DNA of 64,000 nt from Maribacter hydrothermalis (GCF_001913155.1 NZ_CP018760.1:2356001-2420000); one strand, 5' to 3'. Shown: positions 47,001 to 55,658, counted from the first letter of the stretch. Numbers and translations are program-made. The notes: generated by a model not told the origin, from the letters alone.

Positions 47001-47982
47001 GTTTACGCACTCTCAAAAATCGCAAGTGTATATTGGTAATACGTTACAACAAAGTGGCGTAAATACGAACGACTTTTCTAATCCTATCACCTATACCGTT
47101 GTTGGGGAAGACGGTAGTACCAAAGCATATACGGTTACTTTGGGCGGTTCTACTACTGTTGATCCTAACGATGACGATGGTGATGGCGTGGCAAATGATT
47201 TGGATCAGTGCCCTAATACCATTGCGGGAACGGTAGTTGATTTTACAGGATGCCCTAAGTTTTCCTTGCCATCAAATAATTTTAGTATTCTGGCAAAAGG
47301 GGAATCCTGTATCTCTAGTAATAATGGCACCATCTCCATAAATGCACAGCAAAATTTAAATTATACGGCAAGTCTTAGTGGTAACGGTGTTAACCAAACA
47401 CAAGCTTTTACTTCATCTACAAACTTTACTTCGCTGCAAGGTGGTACGTATCAATTATGCATTACGGTACAAGGGCAAAATGGATACGAACTTTGTTATG
47501 ATATTGTTGTAGAGCAACCGCAAGCCCTTTCTGTTACTGGTAAAATCGATTCAACTAGTAAATATGTGACATTACAAATGCAGGGGGCTGAACGTTATTT
47601 TATTACCGTAAATAATGAGTTTTTCACGACTTCTGCACAAGAAATTAAACTGCAATTACAAGCAGATGTAAATACGGTTTTGGTGTCAACCGAGAAAGAG
47701 TGCCAAGGTGTTTATGAAGAAGTTATTGATTTGTCTGCAAAAACTATTATTTATCCCAACCCTGTTAGCACTGGCGAAATTACCATACAATTAACTGCGC
47801 CATCTAAAAACGTAATGAACATGCAATTAAATACGTTCGACGGTAGAACTGTACTTACGAAATCAATAGAACCTGGTACTACAATGGTGGTGTTAAATGC
47901 AGAAATACTACAAAACGGAATCTACTTGCTATCTATTAGTAATACTGAAAAAACGGAAACATTTAAAATTATTAAGCAATGA
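44044..47982 (+). CDS. Secreted M4 (thermolysin-like) metalloprotease with propeller and T9SS signal
   Basis: 1312 residues. Signal peptide (LRYFLVLSFLTTTIVMG), an FTP/PepSY-type propeptide (about 80-290), then the M4 catalytic domain with HEMSH at 455-459, third zinc ligand Glu479 in GAINESFAD (24 residues from His455 as in thermolysin) and active-site His548 in GGVHINSGI. A WD40/TolB-like beta-propeller spans roughly 645-945. Then come a cadherin-like/Ig module, a thrombospondin type 3 DPNDDDGDGVANDLD repeat, a Cys-containing module and a C-terminal T9SS sorting domain (IYPNPVSTGEITIQL ... NGIYLLSI). Should be surface-exposed or released. Stop overlaps the next lipoprotein start by 4 bp. 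Confidence 0.92.
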   Translation: MNRTLRYFLVLSFLTTTIVMGQDTFNEKRHDNRQSTSKSVQPKPFNLQPLKRETRKTPLITGDKNFQMPSIFNRTPANAKFKHTSVWRQTNATSVFIKSAPTEEGKQSMSRTSNESTARSYLSEIGPLLQIRDASNEFQLITENTDVLGQSHLKMQQVYKGIKVYGAEVIVHMNAGKNEISVNGAPTATPTTAVVTPKISFNNAISSIETDLDIKLPTSNISKNGFIIIPKPVGEVIFYPMDKELVLAHHITVHSNMKDRWEYFIDAQTGAVLHKYYHTCTLVHELNTIELSENTLVRPPSNGSGQDLNGVTRPLNTFNANGTNYMIDVSKPMYNASQSTMPDNPIGGIMTLDLQNQIRDENTVIYHVQSASSTWNNPVAISAHYNASVAYDYFLNTFNRNSINGQGGTVFSFINVIDDDGGGLDNAFWNGTSMFYGNGRDAFAPLAGSLDVGGHEMSHGVIQNTANLVYEYQSGAINESFADVFGTMIDRDDWRLGEDVVNTQYYSSGALRDMSNPNNGGNELGDTGWQPKDMTEYYTGSGDNGGVHINSGIPNRAYYLIATAIGKEKAEQVYYRTLSTYLTANSQFIDLRLGVIQAATDLHGANSQEVQAAISAFDTVGIVDGEATDTDNDIPTVSGSEFILSVDIRDEDPNTLYISDTNGENYVPLTTTKLSRKPSVADDGSLAIYVTEDYTINAVTLDQNNIEEFVISDEPIWGAVSLSKDGNRLAAVRNDVEGVIFISDLVTSEAMIFELYNPTTANGVTTGEVLYADALEWDYSGQYLIYDALNELNNANGSSIDYWDVGSLRAWNNQANTFGDGNIQKIFTNLPEGISIGNPSFAKTSGNILAFDLFDEINDAYEVITANIETGIVKTVYVNNKLGFPNFSKNDDKLLFDTDNNGDEDIAIIGLGSDKMSPQGSPSVIIPNGIWGIWYTVGARETASSEKDITDFRFTVTNPASVGVINGNAISISVPSNINPQGLVATFTHSQKSQVYIGNTLQQSGVNTNDFSNPITYTVVGEDGSTKAYTVTLGGSTTVDPNDDDGDGVANDLDQCPNTIAGTVVDFTGCPKFSLPSNNFSILAKGESCISSNNGTISINAQQNLNYTASLSGNGVNQTQAFTSSTNFTSLQGGTYQLCITVQGQNGYELCYDIVVEQPQALSVTGKIDSTSKYVTLQMQGAERYFITVNNEFFTTSAQEIKLQLQADVNTVLVSTEKECQGVYEEVIDLSAKTIIYPNPVSTGEITIQLTAPSKNVMNMQLNTFDGRTVLTKSIEPGTTMVVLNAEILQNGIYLLSISNTEKTETFKIIKQ

Positions 47983-48686
47983 AAAGCGTATTTAAAAAAG
48001 TAATAACGGTAATAGGTCTGGTTGCTCTTGCGTCTTGTTCAGGAGGAAAAGACGACCCTATTGATAAGCCTAATGAAGGTGGTGATTTGGGTAGTGTTAA
48101 TTTGGTTTTTCCTGAAAACAATTCTGAATGTACCGAAGGGGAATCCGTAAACGATATTGAGAGTACCGTCACTTTTATGTGGGAAGAAGGGACCAATGTA
48201 GATAGTTATGAAGTTACTATTCGTAATCTAAATACCAACAATATAAACACCGTTAACGCGAGTACCAATGAGAAGGCCATCAGTCTTATGAAAAATACCC
48301 CTTACGAGTGGTATGTAGTTTCTAAGGCTGCTGGTTCTGATCAATCTCCTAGTAGCGCTAAATGGAAATTTTATAATGCTGGTACAGGGGTGGAAAATTA
48401 CGCACCATTTCCTGCTGCGGCAGTAAATCCTACAAGAGGACAAACAATTAGTAGTTCTAGTACCGTTATGCTAGAGTGGCTTGCTACCGATGTCGATAAT
48501 GATATTGCTACATATGAAGTATTGTTTGGAACTGCGGCTCAGCCTACGGTTAGCTTAGGCACAACGACACAAAGCAGTATTTCGGTTACAGTTAGCGCAG
48601 GGCAAACATATTATTGGCTTGTTAAAACTATTGATATAGGGGGTAATTCCTCTAAATCTGAAGTGTTCGATTTTAAAGTGCAATAA
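47979..48686 (+). CDS. Lipoprotein with FN3-like modules, partner of the M4 protease
   Basis: 235 residues. Lipoprotein signal with Cys20 (GLVALASCSGG). Two beta modules: NLVFPENNSECTEGES onward, and PFPAAAVNPTRGQTI with VMLEWLATDVDNDIATYEVLF. It is a clear paralogue of the lipoprotein at 20516-21202: same order, same SEC motif in the first module, same position coupled by a 4-bp ATGA overlap after a T9SS protease. Probably outer-membrane anchored. Role inferred only from this repeated pairing. Confidence 0.85.
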   Translation: MKSVFKKVITVIGLVALASCSGGKDDPIDKPNEGGDLGSVNLVFPENNSECTEGESVNDIESTVTFMWEEGTNVDSYEVTIRNLNTNNINTVNASTNEKAISLMKNTPYEWYVVSKAAGSDQSPSSAKWKFYNAGTGVENYAPFPAAAVNPTRGQTISSSSTVMLEWLATDVDNDIATYEVLFGTAAQPTVSLGTTTQSSISVTVSAGQTYYWLVKTIDIGGNSSKSEVFDFKVQ

Positions 48687-48695
48687 AAAAAAGTT

Positions 48696-49976
48696 ATGAA
48701 AATATATATAAAACCTAGTAACCTTCTTCTTTTATGTTTTTTGACCATTTTTATAATGGGTTGCTCAAAAGAAGATGCAGTAGAACTAAATGAGGAAGGG
48801 GAAGTAATCAACCCAGAACAGGGCAATAAAATTGTTTCTGGCGACCCAGCATTGAACACCTTAATAATGACCACTTGGGACGAGAGTATTGTAAAGGTTG
48901 ATGCACAAACCGGGAAAGAAGAAATAGTCTATACTTTGCCCGACTACACGTATGCTGAAAGTCTGCCAGATTACAGTAATGGGGTGTTGTATGTGGCATC
49001 TGATGATAACTCCGTCAATGCTTTCAATGTAGCTTCCAATACTTTTTTGTGGGATACTCCTATGTTAGAGTACCATGATTCTTTAGGTATTTCAAATACC
49101 AATTGCGAAGGCGGAATATGTTATACTGCTGGCGGATATGGGGTAGTAGTTGCTTTATTAGAAGGTTCTGGAGATATAAAATGGTACTACTCCACAGATG
49201 AAGATGGTGAGTTAGATGATGTGTTGAACGAGGCCACCACGCCAATTGTTTATCAAGATAAAGTGTACATTTTTAGTGAAGAAGATTTTTTAGGGTACTA
49301 CCCAGCATACATGCATGTGCTCGATAAAGAAACAGGGACACTGCTAAATAAAGTAGAGCTTCCGTATGATATTTCATCGGTGCCACTAATAGAAAATGAT
49401 ATTCTTTACTTACCTGCAAAAAACATGTATGCCATTAATTTAAATACCTTAGATGTACTTTGGTCGTTTGAGGCCGAAGGGGTTAGCTCACCTCAAGTAA
49501 CCGAAGACAGAGTAGTTTTTCATGGTATTCCTAAAGACAATACCATATACTCGGCGCTATACTGTGTAAACAAACAAACGGGCAGCTTTATTTGGGGCAA
49601 CGATACGGGGTTCGATACCTTGTGGACACCCACCGTGGTAGAAAATGTGGTTTTTGGCGTGTATGAAAAGGCTACTTCTTTTGCCTTTAGCACCAATGGA
49701 AGGCCTTTTGCCGTAAAGCTATCTGACGGAAAACAACTTTGGTACATGGAAGATGTGGTGTGTGATAATGCACCTGTATATGCAAACGGTATGCTCTATT
49801 TTCATGGACATGACATAAACGCTACTTCAGATACAGATAAGAATGTAGGTCTCATTGCAATGGATGCTAATACGGGTAAAGTTGTTTGGCTTAATAATGT
49901 TTTTGGATACGATTATGCAAATACACCTATTGTAATAGCCCAAAACGGAGTCTTTGGCCCTGGGTATTATAGGTAA
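48696..49976 (+). CDS. PQQ-like beta-propeller lipoprotein
   Basis: 426 residues. Lipoprotein signal with Cys23 (CFLTIFIMGCSKED). The mature part consists of PQQ-type propeller blades, each with an AxDxxTG-like turn (VDAQTGKEEIVY, LDKETGTLLNKV, VNKQTGSFIWGN, MDANTGKVVWLN). Such repeats are used in PQQ enzymes and in BamB-like scaffolds; no PQQ-dehydrogenase active-site segment is seen. Last gene of a run with the protease and lipoprotein (gaps -4 and 9 bp), closed by a strong terminator. Confidence 0.85.
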   Translation: MKIYIKPSNLLLLCFLTIFIMGCSKEDAVELNEEGEVINPEQGNKIVSGDPALNTLIMTTWDESIVKVDAQTGKEEIVYTLPDYTYAESLPDYSNGVLYVASDDNSVNAFNVASNTFLWDTPMLEYHDSLGISNTNCEGGICYTAGGYGVVVALLEGSGDIKWYYSTDEDGELDDVLNEATTPIVYQDKVYIFSEEDFLGYYPAYMHVLDKETGTLLNKVELPYDISSVPLIENDILYLPAKNMYAINLNTLDVLWSFEAEGVSSPQVTEDRVVFHGIPKDNTIYSALYCVNKQTGSFIWGNDTGFDTLWTPTVVENVVFGVYEKATSFAFSTNGRPFAVKLSDGKQLWYMEDVVCDNAPVYANGMLYFHGHDINATSDTDKNVGLIAMDANTGKVVWLNNVFGYDYANTPIVIAQNGVFGPGYYR

Positions 49977-50002
49977 AATTTTTAATAAGGGAGGTTTGTT
50001 CC

Positions 50003-50039
50003 AAACCCTGCCATCAGTACTTAGGTGGCAGGGTTTTTT
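50003..50039 (+). terminator. Rho-independent terminator after the PQQ-propeller gene
   Basis: Perfect 11-bp arms AAACCCTGCCA and TGGCAGGGTTT with a 12-nt loop, followed by a T run. It lies between two convergent genes. Confidence 0.9.
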
Positions 50040-50046
50040 AGTTTTA

Positions 50047-50715
50047 TTAAAAATAATAGGCTATACCGAAGAATAGGTCTGATGCCAAGGCTACTCTAAA
50101 ATTAGTGCTTTTTAAATAGCTGTCTGTTTCTTCTTCAGATTTTCTATCACCGAACGAATAGCTTAATGAGCCAATAGTAGATTCAATGGCCAATTTTTTG
50201 TTCAAGAAATAGGTGATGCCAGGGCTTATGCCGATGAATACATTGTTTCCTCTTATATCATTATTACTATCCACCCCGTTTTGATCGCTTGTATTCCAAA
50301 ATCTATTATAGCCTGCCTCTGCTTGTAAGTATAGCGAAAGTTGTTTTCCTATGCCCTTATAGCCACGAATGTAGGGAGTTAAACCAATAGACTGAATTTT
50401 GTTTGTATAACGATTATCGATATCTAATCCAGTATTGGAATTTTTACCTTTCTGATTTCCGTACTGTAGTCCTACCCCAATTACGATATCATTTTTAAGG
50501 GCATAGCCGAAAGAAGGCGCTAGTACTAAGTAATGCGATGAGTTTTCAGAAACATTTTGTAATTGATTATAATTTGATTTGTTTTCTTGAAACGATAGCG
50601 AAGCGTTGCCTCTAAGGTTCCACGTTCCCTTTTCAATGACCAATACCTCCGAGTCGTCTTGAGCACACACAAAAGAGAAAATTAGGAATGCTACAATAGG
50701 TAAAAATGTTTTCAT
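50047..50715 (-). CDS. Outer-membrane beta-barrel protein
   Basis: 222 residues. Signal peptide (LPIVAFLIFSFVCAQ) followed by alternating strands typical of small 8-stranded porin-like barrels: NASLSFQENKSNY, SFGYALKNDIVIGVGLQYG, IGISPGITYFLNKKLAIES, and a final aromatic-ending strand FFGIAYYF, the usual C-terminal barrel signature. Function unknown; in Flavobacteriia such proteins are generally annotated only by fold. It stands alone, convergent with the PQQ-propeller gene. Confidence 0.82.
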   Translation of the reverse strand: MKTFLPIVAFLIFSFVCAQDDSEVLVIEKGTWNLRGNASLSFQENKSNYNQLQNVSENSSHYLVLAPSFGYALKNDIVIGVGLQYGNQKGKNSNTGLDIDNRYTNKIQSIGLTPYIRGYKGIGKQLSLYLQAEAGYNRFWNTSDQNGVDSNNDIRGNNVFIGISPGITYFLNKKLAIESTIGSLSYSFGDRKSEEETDSYLKSTNFRVALASDLFFGIAYYF

Positions 50716-50817
50716 AAATATTTTTTTAGTTTAAAACCTAGCTAATGTAGATTAAAAGAAGATTGAAATTTTAGGCGAATTACTAAATATTTGTGAATAC
50801 GATTAGAGTGTTAAATA

Positions 50818-50850
50818 TTGGAAATAATCCTAATAATTGGAAAAATTCCA
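50818..50850 (+). promoter_or_regulatory. Tandem dyads upstream of dinB, candidate operators
   Basis: TGGAA-AAA-TTCCA (50838-50850) is a perfect palindrome. A related imperfect dyad, TTGGA-AATAA-TCCTAA (50818-50833), lies about 19 bp upstream, that is two helical turns apart. The position 38 bp before the dinB start suits a damage-response repressor, but no repressor gene is nearby. Confidence 0.4.
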
Positions 50851-50887
50851 TAATTTAGCTATCCCGATTTTTTTTAGAGGGATAGTT

Positions 50888-52102
50888 ATGAGCAAGACCA
50901 TACTTCATATAGATTTAGATACATTTTATGTGTCTGTAGAGCGTCTCAATAATCGTGAGTTACAAAATAAGCCTTTATTGGTAGGCGGTACGGGAGACCG
51001 TGGTGTTGTAGCGGCATGTAGTTACGAGACCCGCGGTTTTGGGGTGCATTCTGGTATGCCCATGAAAATGGCGCGCGAACTTTGCCCCGAAGCTTTTGTA
51101 ATTCGTGGTAATGCAGGGGAATATAGTAAACACTCAGATGTAGTTACCGAAATTATAAAAGAATACGTGCCCGTATTCGAAAAATCGAGCATCGATGAGT
51201 TTTATGCAGACCTCTCTGGTATGGACCGTTTTTTTGGTTGTTACCAATATGCTTCAGAAATGCGTAAGAAAATTATTAGAGAAACGGGACTCCCTATTTC
51301 CTTTGGGTTATCAGCAAATAAAGTGGTCTCTAAAGTAGCTACGAATGAGGCAAAACCAAACAATCAATTAAAGATAGATGAAGGGTTGGAAAAGCCTTTT
51401 CTTGCTCCGTTATCCATCAAAAAAATACCAATGGTGGGCGATAAAACGTACCAGACTTTAAGAAACCTTGGTTTACGACAAGTGCGTACCGTACAAGAAA
51501 TGCCCATGGAGGTAATGCAGCGTGTGCTTGGGGCTAATGGCGGGGTAATATGGAAAAGGGCAAATGGCATTGATAATACACCCGTAATTCCGTTTTGCGA
51601 ACGAAAATCTATTTCTACTGAACGCACTTTTGATAAGGATACTATTGATGTAAATAAACTGCGAGGTATCCTCATTGCCATGACCGAAAACCTGGCCTAT
51701 CAATTGCGGCGTGGTGAAAAGCTGACAGCTTGTATTTCAGTAAAAATCCGTTATTCAGATTTTAATACCTATTCAAAACAACTACGTATTCCCTATACTA
51801 GTGGAGACCATATTCTAATACCCAAAATTTTAGATTTATTCAAGACGCTTTATAACCGTAGGTTATTGGTGCGGTTAATTGGTATACGTTTTAGTCACCT
51901 AGTATCTGGTAATTATCAAATTAATCTTTTCGATGATACCGAAGAAATACTGAGTCTATACAACGCTATGGATAACATTAGAAAGCGATACGGAGATAAA
52001 AGTGTACTGAGAGCATCGGGGATGGGAGCAAAAACAATTGGTAGAATGCATAACCCTTTTAACGGACTGCCGCCAGTGGTGTTGGCGCATAGGAAGATTT
52101 AG
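50888..52102 (+). CDS. dinB: DNA polymerase IV (Y-family translesion polymerase)
   Basis: 404 residues from the ATG at 50888 (MSKTILHIDLDTFYVSVERL); an upstream TTG adds 17 residues that do not fit the family. Catalytic acidic residues are in HIDLDTFY and KSSIDEFYADLS; the palm, finger and little-finger regions follow. It copies past DNA lesions with low fidelity. A DnaE2-like gene follows 311 bp downstream, so the two may form a mutagenesis cassette. Confidence 0.93.
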   Translation: MSKTILHIDLDTFYVSVERLNNRELQNKPLLVGGTGDRGVVAACSYETRGFGVHSGMPMKMARELCPEAFVIRGNAGEYSKHSDVVTEIIKEYVPVFEKSSIDEFYADLSGMDRFFGCYQYASEMRKKIIRETGLPISFGLSANKVVSKVATNEAKPNNQLKIDEGLEKPFLAPLSIKKIPMVGDKTYQTLRNLGLRQVRTVQEMPMEVMQRVLGANGGVIWKRANGIDNTPVIPFCERKSISTERTFDKDTIDVNKLRGILIAMTENLAYQLRRGEKLTACISVKIRYSDFNTYSKQLRIPYTSGDHILIPKILDLFKTLYNRRLLVRLIGIRFSHLVSGNYQINLFDDTEEILSLYNAMDNIRKRYGDKSVLRASGMGAKTIGRMHNPFNGLPPVVLAHRKI

Positions 52103-52413
52103 TTTTTGGTTTTTGGTCATGTTTATGTCTTGTCGAGCGCAGTCGAGACCTAATTTGTTTGTTGAGGGGAGAAAACGTTTAGCGCTATACGCGTCGCGCC
52201 AAGCGCAAAAAATTTCGCAAAGACGACACCCGTTCACTGAGCGTAGCCGAAGTGAATGCCGAGTGAGAAAATAGAGGTTAGAAAAGAGAATATAGAAAAT
52301 AAATAGCGCCACACGCTAAGAGCAAAAACATGTACAGCGTATAGCGCGTAGCGTCAAGCGAACAGCGCAAATCGAACAACCATCAACCAACAAAAAACAA
52401 CAAACAACCAAAA
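52103..52413. repeat. Dispersed GC-rich palindromes between dinB and the DnaE2-like gene
   Basis: No gene. Contains TGTCGAGCGCAGTCGAGA (52131-52148), an inverted repeat TTCACT...AGTGAA around GAGCGTAGCCGA (52233-52256), and several AGCGC/GCGTAGCGTC-type units near 52175-52205 and 52305-52370. The base composition is clearly unlike the neighbouring AT-rich DNA. Similar units occur after the next gene. The last ~40 bp are an A/C-rich run leading into the start codon. Confidence 0.7.
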
Positions 52414-55400
52414 ATGTACCTAAACTGTCACACATACTACAGCCTTCGCTACGGGACTTTCTCGGAGCTTGAGCTTTTGCAATTGGCAAGACAGCACGGG
52501 GTAACTCAATTGGCATTGACAGATATTAATAATACATCGGCCTGTTTAAACTTTGTTCGTAAAGCATCGGAATATAATGTGCGGCCTATTTTGGGTATCG
52601 ATTTTAGAAACGGGGTAGAGCCTTGTTTTGTGGGTATTGCTAAAAATAATGAAGGGTTTTTGGAGCTCAATAATTTTTTATCACATTACATCCATCAAGA
52701 AAAGAAAATCCCAGAAATAGCTCCGCAGTTTAAAAATGTGTTTGTTATTTATCCTTTTGAGAAAATCCTTCAGCATGAAAAAAAAACCTTTACAGAAAAC
52801 GAGTTTATCGGGGTTTCTGTAAATGAGTTAAAACGACTCCGATTTTCAAAGTTACTGGAACAGCGAAATAAGATTGTATTGCTACAGCCCGTAACGTTTA
52901 GGAACAAGCGCGATTTTAATGCACATCGTTTACTGCGCGCTATAGATAACAACACCTTGCTGAGTATGTTGTCGGTTACGGAACAGGCACGTGATGATGA
53001 GCATATGTATGCGTTGCCTAATTTAACAGCACATTTTTCTGAACACAGCTTTATTCTAGAAAATACCCAACGGTTAATGGACGCCTGTTCTATCCATTTC
53101 GATTTTTCAGAAGGCCGAAAACCTCAAAACTTAAGTAAATATTTAGGTAGTAAGGAAGAAGATGAGGTGTTTTTAGAGGAATTATGTCAAGAAGGATTGC
53201 CATATAGATATCCTGAAATAAATCAAGCTGTTTTAGATCGTTTGGCAAAAGAACTTCATCTCATTAAAAAAATGGGCTTTGTATCTTATTTTCTTATCAA
53301 TTGGGATATTATTTCCCATGCCCGAAAGCAGAAATTCTTTTATGTAGGACGGGGTAGTGGTGCCAATAGTATTGTAGCCTACTTGCTTTTTATTACCGAT
53401 GTTGATCCTATGGAGCTAGACCTGTATTTTGAGCGTTTTATAAATCTGTATCGTGTAAATCCGCCCGATTTTGATATTGATTTTTCGCATCGGGACAGAC
53501 CGGTTATGACGGAATATATTTTTAATCGATTCGAGAATGTTGCATTATTGGGGACCTATGTTACTTTCCAATCTAAGGGAGTAATTCGAGAATTGGGAAA
53601 AGTGTTTGGGCTACCAAAAGATGAAATAGATATGCTGTGTAATGGCAATGTGCAGGAAAGCAGGCTAGATAACATATCTGCTTTGGTATTAAAGTACACG
53701 GAGCTGCTTCATGGTATGCCCAATTACCTGAGCATACATGCAGGCGGAATTTTAATTACCGAGAAACCCATTCACTGGTTTTCGGCAACCAATATGCCCC
53801 CAAAAGGATTCCCCACCACGCAGTTTGATATGGTTATTGCAGAAGATGTGGGACTCTATAAATTCGATATTCTTGCCCAACGCGGACTATCGAAAATAAA
53901 GGAAACCTTGGATATACTTGAGCGTGACAGACCCGAGGAATTTGCCAAGTTTGATATTCATGATATTAAAGCATTTAAAAAAGACCCCAAAATAAATACT
54001 ATGGTAAAAACAGCACAATGTATGGGTTGTTTTTATGTAGAGTCACCAGCCATGAGAATGCTGTTGAAAAAGTTAGAAGTAGATACGTATTTAGGTTTGG
54101 TAGCAGCAAGTTCTATAATCCGCCCAGGAGTATCTAAAAGCGGGATGATGCGCGAGTATATTCTTCGGCATAGAAACAAGGGCAGGGCAGCGAAATTGGC
54201 GCACCCCGTAATGTTAGAAATTATGCCAGAGACTTATGGAGTTATGGTCTATCAAGAAGATGTGATAAAAGTAGCTCATCATTTCGCCGATTTGGATTTA
54301 GGCGAAGCCGATGTATTACGTCGCGGAATGAGCGGTAAGTTCCGGTCTAGGGAAGAGTTCCAAAAAGTGCAAGATAAGTTTATGGATAACTGCCGTAAAA
54401 AAGGCTATGCGGAGAAGCTCGTTAAAGAAGTTTGGGACCAAGTTGCCAGTTTTGCGGGCTATGCTTTTGCTAAAGGGCATTCGGCTTCCTATGCGGTAGA
54501 AAGTTATCAGAGTTTGTTTTTGCGTGCCTATTATCCACTTGAGTATATGGTGGCAGTGCTTAATAATGGTGGCGGATTTTATAGCCCTGAGTTTTATGTG
54601 CACGAAGCTCGTATGTTGGGTGCAAAAATACATCCGCCATGCGTAAATAAAAGTAATGCAGATAACCGTATTTATGGTAAAGAGCTTTATTTAGGACTAT
54701 GCTATTTACGGGAACTGGAACAACGGGTGATGGAACGTATTTTAAAGGAGCGTACTCTAAATGGCTATTTTATGTCGTTAGAAGATTTCTTGGATAGGCT
54801 GATTATTTCCATTGAGCAAGTAAGTATTTTAATACGGATTGATGCCTTTAGGTTTACAGAAACCAATAAGCACGAACTACTTTGGAAAGCACATTTATTC
54901 TTGAATAAAGCAAAGAAAATAGACCACCCAAAATTGTTTACGCCACGGCATCAGCATTTTCAAATTCCGTCTTTGTACAGTACCAGTTTAGAGGTAGCTT
55001 TTACTCAACTAGAGCTGCTAGGGTTTAGTTTATGTAGTCCGTTTGAGCTTTTGGCAGATTCACTTCTCAATACATCGGGTAGTAAAGATTTAGAGTGCTA
55101 CTTGGACAGGAATATTGATATTTATGGATATTTGGTAACGGTAAAACGTACGCGAACCCATAATGGAAAAACAATGTATTTTGCTACGCTATTAGACCAA
55201 CAAGGGCAGGTTTTTGATACGGTGTTGTTTCCGCCTGTAGCTGAAAAATATAGGTTTAGAGGAAGGGGTGTATATCGTTTTTACGGTAAAGTAGTCAGTG
55301 AATTCGGGTTTTTGAGTATAGAAGTCATTAAACTACAAAAACAAGATTTCATACAAGATCCTAGATATGCAGATATGAAAACCAGTGTCAAGGTTTTTGA

Positions 55401-55443
55401 CCAAAAGAAAACTGGAGAAGAGAAAATAGAAGTTAGAGAATAG
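52414..55443 (+). CDS. DnaE2-like error-prone DNA polymerase III alpha subunit
   Basis: 1009 residues, shorter than replicative DnaE and close to the DnaE2/ImuC class. The N-terminal PHP domain (YLNCHTYYSLRYGTF, QLALTDINNTSA) has lost the usual HxH and TDH metal ligands, so proofreading or phosphatase activity is unlikely. The palm carries catalytic PPDFDIDFS (two Asp) after YVGRGSGANSIVAYLL, and FAKGHSASYAVESYQSLF is the C-family fingers motif. A C-terminal OB-fold segment (IYGYLVTVKRTRTHNG) is present. It is a partner for dinB in translesion synthesis by context; no imuA/imuB-like gene is seen. Confidence 0.9.
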   Translation: MYLNCHTYYSLRYGTFSELELLQLARQHGVTQLALTDINNTSACLNFVRKASEYNVRPILGIDFRNGVEPCFVGIAKNNEGFLELNNFLSHYIHQEKKIPEIAPQFKNVFVIYPFEKILQHEKKTFTENEFIGVSVNELKRLRFSKLLEQRNKIVLLQPVTFRNKRDFNAHRLLRAIDNNTLLSMLSVTEQARDDEHMYALPNLTAHFSEHSFILENTQRLMDACSIHFDFSEGRKPQNLSKYLGSKEEDEVFLEELCQEGLPYRYPEINQAVLDRLAKELHLIKKMGFVSYFLINWDIISHARKQKFFYVGRGSGANSIVAYLLFITDVDPMELDLYFERFINLYRVNPPDFDIDFSHRDRPVMTEYIFNRFENVALLGTYVTFQSKGVIRELGKVFGLPKDEIDMLCNGNVQESRLDNISALVLKYTELLHGMPNYLSIHAGGILITEKPIHWFSATNMPPKGFPTTQFDMVIAEDVGLYKFDILAQRGLSKIKETLDILERDRPEEFAKFDIHDIKAFKKDPKINTMVKTAQCMGCFYVESPAMRMLLKKLEVDTYLGLVAASSIIRPGVSKSGMMREYILRHRNKGRAAKLAHPVMLEIMPETYGVMVYQEDVIKVAHHFADLDLGEADVLRRGMSGKFRSREEFQKVQDKFMDNCRKKGYAEKLVKEVWDQVASFAGYAFAKGHSASYAVESYQSLFLRAYYPLEYMVAVLNNGGGFYSPEFYVHEARMLGAKIHPPCVNKSNADNRIYGKELYLGLCYLRELEQRVMERILKERTLNGYFMSLEDFLDRLIISIEQVSILIRIDAFRFTETNKHELLWKAHLFLNKAKKIDHPKLFTPRHQHFQIPSLYSTSLEVAFTQLELLGFSLCSPFELLADSLLNTSGSKDLECYLDRNIDIYGYLVTVKRTRTHNGKTMYFATLLDQQGQVFDTVLFPPVAEKYRFRGRGVYRFYGKVVSEFGFLSIEVIKLQKQDFIQDPRYADMKTSVKVFDQKKTGEEKIEVRE

Positions 55444-55461
55444 AGGAAGTGCAGTACGAAA

Positions 55462-55495
55462 TACGCCCAGCGCAAAGCGTTAAGCACTCAGCGCA
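55462..55495. repeat. Dispersed GC-rich repeat after the DnaE2-like gene
   Basis: CGCCCAGCGCAAAGCG and CACTCAGCGC units resemble those at 52.1-52.4 kb, so the polymerase gene is bracketed by the same family of elements. Confidence 0.5.
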
Positions 55496-55520
55496 AAAAC
55501 CCTCAACCAACAACCAATTT

Positions 55521-55658
55521 TCAAAAAGCCTCAAGCACATATCCTAAAATCCAGAAGAGTATTAGAAATACAAAAAAGGTCCCGATACAGCCACATTTTC
55601 CGCCACCTATTTTCTTAGCCCCATACCAAGCGCCAAAGAATTGAATTAATTTTTTCAT
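55521..55658 (-). CDS. Small membrane protein (45 residues), hypothetical
   Basis: Starts MKKLIQFFGAWYGAKKIGGG, then KCGCIG and one strongly hydrophobic helix (TFFVFLILFWILGYV), ending EAF. The CGC pair just before the membrane segment and the positively charged N-terminus suggest an inner-membrane miniprotein with N-in topology. No family is recognised. It is the only coding sequence I can support in the 345-bp gap before the carboxylesterase gene; an A-rich region precedes its ATG. Confidence 0.5.
   Translation of the reverse strand: MKKLIQFFGAWYGAKKIGGGKCGCIGTFFVFLILFWILGYVLEAF

Noticed and set aside
50837..50887. Upstream TTG start for dinB
   Set aside because: It overlaps the palindromic operator-like dyad, and the family begins at MSKTILHIDLD.
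52038..52274. Open frames over the dinB-dnaE gap on both strands
   Set aside because: They run through dinB's 3' end and GC-rich repeats, with low-complexity translations and no family signal.
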